A stretch of 42,488 bases of DNA from Candidatus Nealsoniibacteriota bacterium. GTDB lineage: Bacteria; Patescibacteriota; Minisyncoccia; Minisyncoccales; PWPS01. Shown piece by piece: positions 38,362 through 42,488 of this stretch (positions are counted from its first letter, which is position 1; every line of letters begins with the position of its first letter). The notes under the pieces are model-generated. The model worked only from the letters and a program-made list of their open reading frames with translations. It had not been told where the DNA came from and ran no database searches. A program made the translations under genes and the position numbers. The DNA is taken from NCBI GenBank assembly GCA_003560665.1, contig PWKK01000026.1, forward strand, positions 1-42,488, in the 5' to 3' direction.

Positions 38362-38601
38362 TTACTCTATCTCTCCGAGAAGACCGGAAATAACTTCTTT
38401 CATTCCCCTTAGTCTATTCTCTTGTTCTTTTAACTCTCCTACTTCTTCTTCAAGTTTTTCGGCATCTTCTGCTGTTTCCTCTTCATTATATTCAGAATCT
38501 TCTTCATTTGATTCTTCAGCGACTACGGAAAAACCACCCATGAGAAGAACTGTTAAAAGAAAAAGGAATGTTCCACAAAGAAATATTAGCTTTTTATTCA
38601 T
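38362..38601 (-). CDS. Small secreted acidic coiled-coil protein
   Basis: The 79 residues have a signal peptide (KKLIFLCGTFLFLLTVLLMGGFSVVAEE), then an acidic stretch (EESNEEDSEYNEEETAEDAEK) and a coiled coil (LEEEVGELKEQENRLRGMKEVISGLLGEIE) that stops abruptly at TAA. The abrupt end inside a helix and the in-frame continuation downstream suggest interruption. Two promoters are visible: TTGCAT-N16-TATAAT at 38710-38737, and an extended -10 seven bases before the ATG. Confidence 0.68.
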   Translation of the reverse strand: MNKKLIFLCGTFLFLLTVLLMGGFSVVAEESNEEDSEYNEEETAEDAEKLEEEVGELKEQENRLRGMKEVISGLLGEIE

Positions 38602-38608
38602 AATTATA

Positions 38609-38617
38609 TTTATATCA
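38609..38617 (-). promoter_or_regulatory. Extended -10 close to the ATG of the 79-residue protein gene
   Basis: The minus strand reads TGATATAAA, then 7 bases, then ATG. A further TATAAT overlaps at 38603-38608. No -35 is visible. Confidence 0.4.
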
Positions 38618-38709
38618 ACAATTTTTTATCGACCTTTTGATTTTTTCTTCCGATTAAAGAAGTATTTAATACAAAACAATCCACTTCTTTTTTCTCATTA
38701 CTTTTTATT

Positions 38710-38737
38710 ATTATAGAACGATTGTAGATAAATGCAA
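38710..38737 (-). promoter_or_regulatory. Distal promoter for the coiled-coil genes
   Basis: On the minus strand TTGCAT (38732-38737), 16 bases, and a perfect TATAAT (38710-38715). It would give a leader of about 100 bases. It directly follows the terminator of the giant surface gene. Confidence 0.62.
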
Positions 38738-38744
38738 ATTATAA

Positions 38745-38777
38745 TAACAAAAACCCCGCCTGGTTTGACGGGGTTTT
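38745..38777 (-). terminator. Terminator of the giant surface protein gene
   Basis: On the minus strand AAAACCCCG pairs with CGGGGTTTT and is followed by TG and T-rich DNA. Confidence 0.85.
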
Positions 38778-38798
38778 CACTATCCGTTCTTCTTTCTT

Positions 38799-41700
38799 TT
38801 ATGCAACAGGCTTAAAGATGTAAAAGAGAGTTCCTCCGAGCATTGCAAGCGCAGTAACAAGTACCACTATAGCGGTCGTTCTGCCCTCTTCCTCTTCTTC
38901 TTCCTCTTCTTCTTCAACTACTTCCTCACCTACATCTTCATCTACAACATCTTCATCTTCTTCTTCAACGTCTTCTACAAAATCTTCTTCCGTCCAATCT
39001 CTTCTTTCGTCTTCTCCTCCCAACACTTCTCCATCCGCACTCGCGGTAACTACCTCGGGAGAGAAAAGTCTTCTCATGTGCCCACTGAGATCGGGCATCG
39101 GAATACCAAGGAGAGGACACTTAATCATATTAATCCATCTCTTGGTAGTAAGATAAACATATCCTGTCGGCTCGTCTATTCCCCACGGCTCCAAAACCTC
39201 ATCGGAGTACTCTTCTTGGAAGCGGTTAACAGCTCTTTCTGTTTCTTTTCCGAAAAATCCGTCCACCGTAAGGCTTTCTCCCATGTGTTCGTTGAGAAAT
39301 ATTTGGAGCTTTCTTACTTCATCGGGGTTGTTGTTTTGTCCGTATCGAAGATGTTCAAAGAGATACTTTTCACAATCTTCATCTACCTCTTCTTCTTCTC
39401 TTTCGTCTCCTTCACCGAGAACATCTCCTTCCGGAGCAGCCGAAGGGATGAATGCAAAACTTTGACCAGAAGAAGATCTTCCTCTTGTGCCAGAGTCTTG
39501 TTCCCATATAGCATAGACGGTAATATCACCGGTAATCTCTTTGGATGAATCAAAAGATTCGCCCTCTCCTTCCGGAGCAGTGTTCCATCCCTTAAAGTTA
39601 TATCCTTCTTTAGTGGGTTCTTTCGGCATACCATCTTCTCCTAAAGAATTACCATGACCGGCACTTTTTGTAACCACATCACCTCTGTCTTTGAATGTTA
39701 CTGTGTGCAAAACTTCTTCTAAAACATTGAACGCTACACAGATATACTCCTCGTTCGCCTCCATTTCATCGACGTATTCGTAGTTGTCGTAATTGAACCC
39801 GTCCGCATGGCAAATTAGCTCCGCGCTTTCCGAGGAAACGCCGTTTCCAGGATGATCGCTGAACGGAAGATATCCGTCTTTCAAAACTTCTCTAACCCAA
39901 ATCTTTCTACCTTCTTCCAAGTTAACCGTGGCTAGTGCAGGGTCTTTTTCCAGTGCACTATTTGCAAAGGAGTGCCAATTTTCTCCGTCAGCTAAACAGG
40001 TATGGTCACCTTTTTCTTTCTCTACCTGACCATCATATCCCCACTCAAACTGCCACTCCTCTTCTGTAAATCTACACGCTCCTTCCGAATCATTTACATA
40101 ATCGATTACACTTTGCTCTGTAAGGTATACTGTCGGTGAAGGATATTCTCTGTCCTTAACCCAGTTTGGGAGATCCCCTTCATCATTACAAATTACCTTG
40201 TGTGCTTTTATGGTCGCTGTATCCGTTTCGGGCTCTCCTATGTTTACAATGGTAAATTCTTCCTGTCCTTCAGTAACTTCAACTTCGCCCAACCCGCTTT
40301 CGTTTTCCCAGCCCATTTTGTTTTCCTCTTCTAGCAAATAATATCCATGGGGCACAGAAGAAAATGTAACACAACCGTCACTTTCTGTTATTCCTTGGTA
40401 TTCTATTGGGAAAATTTCAAAAACGAAACTGTCGTCGTTGTAGTTGTCATCATAATAATTGTCCCAAATGGAAATATTAACCTCTTCTCCGTCGTTTTCG
40501 TGGTAATAAATGGTTGTATAGGTGTGATAATCTTCATCGAGAGGACCCCAATACACCGCTTCTCCATTAATCCATGCCATTAGACCATCAGATCCGCTAG
40601 AAAGATCAAATCCGCTATACCAACAGTCACAACCATCAGGAATATTTGCCGGCCTATAAGAGTAGCCTGCATCAGCAATCATTGTGCTTGAACCGTAACG
40701 ATAAGTTCCGCTCACCTTAATTAAGTAATAACCTTCGTCTAAATTAGAAGAATCTGTTCCTTTATCGTCCATAACATTTATTGCTGTCGGGCCGTAAACG
40801 CTTTCGCTTGATACCAAAGCTACATGCCATCCCTCCAGTTTGTTTTCTTGTCCGTCTGTTTTACAGACAGTTACATCTGTTGGTTCGTAGCAAGTATCTC
40901 TTTCAATGTCTAATCTGTACAAAAGTCCTGCTGGGTTGTCTTTCCATGGACCAACTGCCTGAGGATGATTTTCTACTTTAAATTTAATAACATTCCCCGT
41001 GTCTTTTAAGCAGCTTTCAGGAACACCATAGGTTTCTTTTTCAGAATAATTATCTTCAGCTCGGCTTCCTTTTTCAAAGCAGTCATTAATCCACACCTTG
41101 TAGGAATTGTCTGCGGCCACCTGCAAAGCAGCAGAAGAGGCTGAACCGTAAACATTAAATTCTTTTTTGAATATATAGGTTGCCTCGTTTTCTGAGGTAT
41201 CATTGTCTTCAGGTTCTACTTTCCATATCCATTCTGCAATTCCATTAATAGCTGCTTTCCATGCACCATGTATTCTTTCAAGAATAGTGGCCTTTTTCAA
41301 AAACTCTCCCTCTGTATCGTATACTCTATCTTCTTCATTACTCACAACAACAATATCCTCGCACTCCTTCTCTTCTTCAGAAACATTGAATGCTACACAG
41401 TAGTAGTACTTTCCTTTTTCTGCATTTTCTACGTAATCGTAGTTATCATACTTCCATCCATCGGCATGACAGATAAGTTCTGCGCTAACCATTTTTTCTC
41501 CGGTGTCCCATCCTTCCTGTGGATAAGCGAAGGGAAGATATCCATCTTGTAAAACTTCTCTTACCCATATCTTATTGGATGGGTTTAAGTCCATAATTGT
41601 TGCTATTGCCGGATTACAACCTTCTCCAGTGACAGTGTCAAAGTCATGCCAACCGCTTTTGTCAGCATATTCCGCTTTTCCAAAATGGTCACCATCAACT

Positions 41701-42488
41701 TTTTGTGCATAGCCATCATATCCCCATTCGAATTCCCAATTAGACTCAAACCAACAACCTTCGTGATCATCAACAAATTTAACTATGTCTTCTTTTTGAA
41801 GAGGATTGCCGGAATAGTAAGGATCATCTGCATCTCTTACCCAATTCGGAAGATAATCTTCATCTTCGCAAACTACTTTGTGTGCCTTAAGAGTTACAAC
41901 CGGCACATTAAATGCTACACAGGTATACTCTTCTCCTTCTTCCGGACTGTCAACTCTGTCATAATTGTCATACTTGTATCCATCTATATGACAAAGCATT
42001 TCTGCACTCACCGAGGTATTTCCGTCCTCACTGTCACTGAAGGGCAAGTAACCCTGCTTTAGTACCTCTCTTACCCAAAAATGATTCACTCCTTCTTTAT
42101 AGGGAAGCGTTACGGTTGCTCTCCCGTCTTCATCAGTAGGCCCAAACGTCGTCCAAGTATCATCACCTTCCCCGAAGTGGTTTCCGGGCATTTTAGTAGC
42201 ATTTTCATCTCCCCATTGAAAATACCAATCCTTTACAAACTCACAACTTGTTCCTTCAATTCTATCTTTAATCTTTTCTTTTGTTAATTCGCTTCCTTCT
42301 TTGAAAGGATCATTTTCTTCTCTCGCCCAGTTAGGTAAATCGGATTCATCTTCACAAATTACTTTATAGGCGTTGATGGTAATCTCTTTCTTTTCTCTGT
42401 TTACTATAGTGAATTCATTGTTTTCTCCATCAACTGTAACATCGCCTAAACCACTAACATTTTCCCAACCATCTTGAAGTGTTTCACT
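38799..42488 (-). CDS. Giant modular surface protein, N-terminus cut by window edge
   Basis: The frame is open to the window edge, at least 1229 residues. From the N-side: a prealbumin-like segment (GWENVSGLGDVTVDGENNEFTIVN) and two tandem modules of about 170 residues (KVICEDESDLPNWARE...WYFQWGD...WVREVLKQGYLPF...YICVAFN). Next come a sandwich domain (IWKVEP...YIFKKEFNVYG...) and a SpaA/CNA-B-like prealbumin domain ending YYLLEEENKMGWENESG. A third copy of the module follows, then an InlB-like repeat (HTVTFKDRG...YNFKGWNTAPEGEG...YAIWEQ), a PGBD (VRKLQIFLNEHM...FFGKETERAVNRF), an acidic stretch, and a C-terminal membrane segment (AIVVLVTALAMLGGTLFYIF). No LPxTG. It is probably an adhesin. 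Confidence 0.85.
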   Translation of the reverse strand, partial: SETLQDGWENVSGLGDVTVDGENNEFTIVNREKKEITINAYKVICEDESDLPNWAREENDPFKEGSELTKEKIKDRIEGTSCEFVKDWYFQWGDENATKMPGNHFGEGDDTWTTFGPTDEDGRATVTLPYKEGVNHFWVREVLKQGYLPFSDSEDGNTSVSAEMLCHIDGYKYDNYDRVDSPEEGEEYTCVAFNVPVVTLKAHKVVCEDEDYLPNWVRDADDPYYSGNPLQKEDIVKFVDDHEGCWFESNWEFEWGYDGYAQKVDGDHFGKAEYADKSGWHDFDTVTGEGCNPAIATIMDLNPSNKIWVREVLQDGYLPFAYPQEGWDTGEKMVSAELICHADGWKYDNYDYVENAEKGKYYYCVAFNVSEEEKECEDIVVVSNEEDRVYDTEGEFLKKATILERIHGAWKAAINGIAEWIWKVEPEDNDTSENEATYIFKKEFNVYGSASSAALQVAADNSYKVWINDCFEKGSRAEDNYSEKETYGVPESCLKDTGNVIKFKVENHPQAVGPWKDNPAGLLYRLDIERDTCYEPTDVTVCKTDGQENKLEGWHVALVSSESVYGPTAINVMDDKGTDSSNLDEGYYLIKVSGTYRYGSSTMIADAGYSYRPANIPDGCDCWYSGFDLSSGSDGLMAWINGEAVYWGPLDEDYHTYTTIYYHENDGEEVNISIWDNYYDDNYNDDSFVFEIFPIEYQGITESDGCVTFSSVPHGYYLLEEENKMGWENESGLGEVEVTEGQEEFTIVNIGEPETDTATIKAHKVICNDEGDLPNWVKDREYPSPTVYLTEQSVIDYVNDSEGACRFTEEEWQFEWGYDGQVEKEKGDHTCLADGENWHSFANSALEKDPALATVNLEEGRKIWVREVLKDGYLPFSDHPGNGVSSESAELICHADGFNYDNYEYVDEMEANEEYICVAFNVLEEVLHTVTFKDRGDVVTKSAGHGNSLGEDGMPKEPTKEGYNFKGWNTAPEGEGESFDSSKEITGDITVYAIWEQDSGTRGRSSSGQSFAFIPSAAPEGDVLGEGDEREEEEVDEDCEKYLFEHLRYGQNNNPDEVRKLQIFLNEHMGESLTVDGFFGKETERAVNRFQEEYSDEVLEPWGIDEPTGYVYLTTKRWINMIKCPLLGIPMPDLSGHMRRLFSPEVVTASADGEVLGGEDERRDWTEEDFVEDVEEEDEDVVDEDVGEEVVEEEEEEEEEEGRTTAIVVLVTALAMLGGTLFYIFKPVA
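39690..42400. repeat. Three copies of a ~500-bp coding module in the giant gene
   Basis: Copies run roughly 42390-41905, 41900-41375 and 40220-39700 (minus strand). Each starts KVxCxDExxLPNW and ends CVAFNV. The first two are adjacent; the third is separated by the sandwich and prealbumin domains. Confidence 0.8.

Noticed and set aside
1-42488. CRISPR arrays, insertion sequences, tRNA or rRNA genes
   Set aside because: I scanned for spaced identical repeats, transposase motifs, T-loop-like strings and rRNA-like sequence and saw none. In-gene tandem repeats explain the repetitive DNA.

Overview
The window looks like a chromosomal piece of a Patescibacteria (CPR) genome, probably Parcubacteria-like. 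It is AT-rich and densely packed, uses UGA, UAA and UAG as stops, and carries features typical of that group: a VirD4-like ATPase with a C-terminal zinc ribbon beside a membrane partner, an RNHCP zinc protein, a compact RecJ-like DHH protein, many secreted proteins with a peptidoglycan-binding domain (PGBD), and a DUF5684 protein. The lineage rests on gene content only. I found no rRNA, tRNA, CRISPR array or transposase.

Layout. Nearly all genes are on the minus strand. Bases 1-5200 hold surface and envelope genes: a truncated secreted protein, a proline-rich membrane-anchored protein, a sortase, a DUF2914 membrane protein, an HI0933-type flavoprotein and a tiny membrane protein. Bases 5283-18840 are a housekeeping block. 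efp is on the plus strand; the rest, read in the transcribed direction, is murB, hpf, secA, secD, secF, a sigma-region-4/HARE-HTH protein, a membrane protein, a VirD4-like ATPase, pgk, a DHH phosphoesterase and rnhA. Bases 18841-19338 are non-coding by ordinary criteria but contain two tandem terminators, a strong promoter that fires straight into a stable hairpin, and a 20-codon ORF with a perfect Shine-Dalgarno.

Bases 19339-29062 carry small minus-strand units: a flippase-like membrane protein, a secreted zincin with a PGBD, a DUF218 protein, DUF192, a transglutaminase-fold protein lacking its cysteine, a HExxH protein, RNHCP, a PHP phosphoesterase, a phosphoglucose/phosphomannose isomerase, a GT4 glycosyltransferase and an unknown protein. 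Bases 29181-42488 are a cell-surface region. It contains five PGBD proteins fused to different outer parts (coiled coil, Fn3, FISUMP, S-layer-like beta sandwiches, and prealbumin-like/InlB-like repeats), plus a CAP-domain protein, a DUF6941 protein and small coiled-coil secreted proteins.

Working together. murB, the sugar-phosphate isomerase and the glycosyltransferase can supply wall and envelope precursors. SecA/D/F export the surface proteins. The shared PGBD, rather than LPxTG sorting, appears to be how these proteins are held at the wall. EF-P is plausibly needed for the protein with 15 consecutive prolines. A recurring regulatory theme is a -10 box only 6-8 bases before the ATG (seven genes), which implies leaderless mRNAs, mixed with genes that have classical Shine-Dalgarno sites.
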